A DNA stretch of 6,498 bases, taken from JBBIRM01 sp037441765 (GTDB lineage Bacteria; Desulfobacterota; BSN033; UBA1163). The DNA lies in assembly GCA_037441765.1 (NCBI GenBank), contig JBBIRM010000166.1, positions 1 to 6,498 of the forward strand, read 5' to 3'. The translations under genes were made by a program, and so were the position numbers. This document shows positions 6,432-6,498 of the stretch, in pieces. The notes below the pieces were generated by a model. The model saw only the letters and a program-made list of their open reading frames with translations. It did not search any database and was not told where the DNA came from. Each line of letters opens with the position of its first letter. Position 1 is the first letter of the stretch.

Positions 6432-6441
6432 GGTAACCTTG
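6429..6441. promoter_or_regulatory. 13-bp palindrome at the rpmH -35 box
   Basis: CAAGGTAACCTTG is a perfect palindrome around one central A. It overlaps the -35 TTGACA by three bases on its upstream side. Position and symmetry suit a protein-binding operator, but no regulator can be named. Confidence 0.35.
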
Positions 6442-6477
6442 TGCTGACCAGAAATTCCGTAATAATAGGGGGCCACA

Positions 6478-6498
6478 ATGGTGAAATCGTGGAAATGG
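6478..6498 (+). CDS. Start of a rightward gene, possibly dnaA (partial)
   Basis: ATG at 6478 has AGGGGG five bases upstream and opens a frame (MVKSWKW) that runs off the window; GTG at 6481 is an alternative start. A stop (TAG 6466) precedes it in frame. The divergent position from rpmH is where many bacteria carry dnaA. DnaA proteins often have an early Trp, but seven residues cannot confirm it. A second open frame from GTG 6441 also reaches the end. Confidence 0.35.

Overview
The window carries the conserved block rpmH-rnpA-yidD-yidC-jag-mnmE, all on the minus strand (right to left). In many bacteria this block sits beside dnaA and the replication origin. YidC has a large periplasmic domain, so the host has two membranes. 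A KH-R3H Jag protein next to such a YidC recalls Desulfobacterota, Nitrospirota and related uncultured lineages. The sequence does not settle the taxonomy. Base composition is moderately AT-rich throughout.

Right edge (6349-6498): a compact intergenic region feeds the leftward operon through a consensus TTGACA -35 box. It is AT-rich and contains an 11-bp perfect inverted repeat, a 13-bp palindrome and a match to the E. coli oriC 13-mer pattern. A rightward start codon with a purine-rich Shine-Dalgarno (SD) sequence lies at 6478. It may be the first codons of dnaA, but only seven codons are visible.

Core operon (1927-6348): ribosomal protein L34, the RNase P protein, YidD, the YidC membrane insertase, the RNA-binding protein Jag/KhpB and the tRNA-modifying GTPase MnmE. 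Genes are separated by at most about 32 nt or overlap. Together they serve translation, tRNA maturation and modification, and membrane protein insertion. Start signals are unusual: rnpA uses GTG, and jag and mnmE have only TTG. jag lies in the same frame as yidC just after its stop. mnmE has a near-ideal SD directly after jag, but that SD points at an ATA codon.

Left part (1-1926): instead of the usual mnmG-rsmG-parA-parB continuation there is a separate transcription unit. It has its own promoter, a cobalamin-binding-type radical SAM protein, and an overlapping metallo-beta-lactamase-fold gene that stops early and lacks its C-terminal metal ligands. The start codon of the radical SAM gene lies inside a 16-bp near-perfect parS sequence (15/16 to TGTTTCACGTGAAACA), about 4.7 kb from the putative dnaA start. 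This is the most notable non-genic signal in the window. I see no tRNA or rRNA gene, CRISPR array, insertion sequence or clear intrinsic terminator. No stretch over 300 bases lacks a gene.
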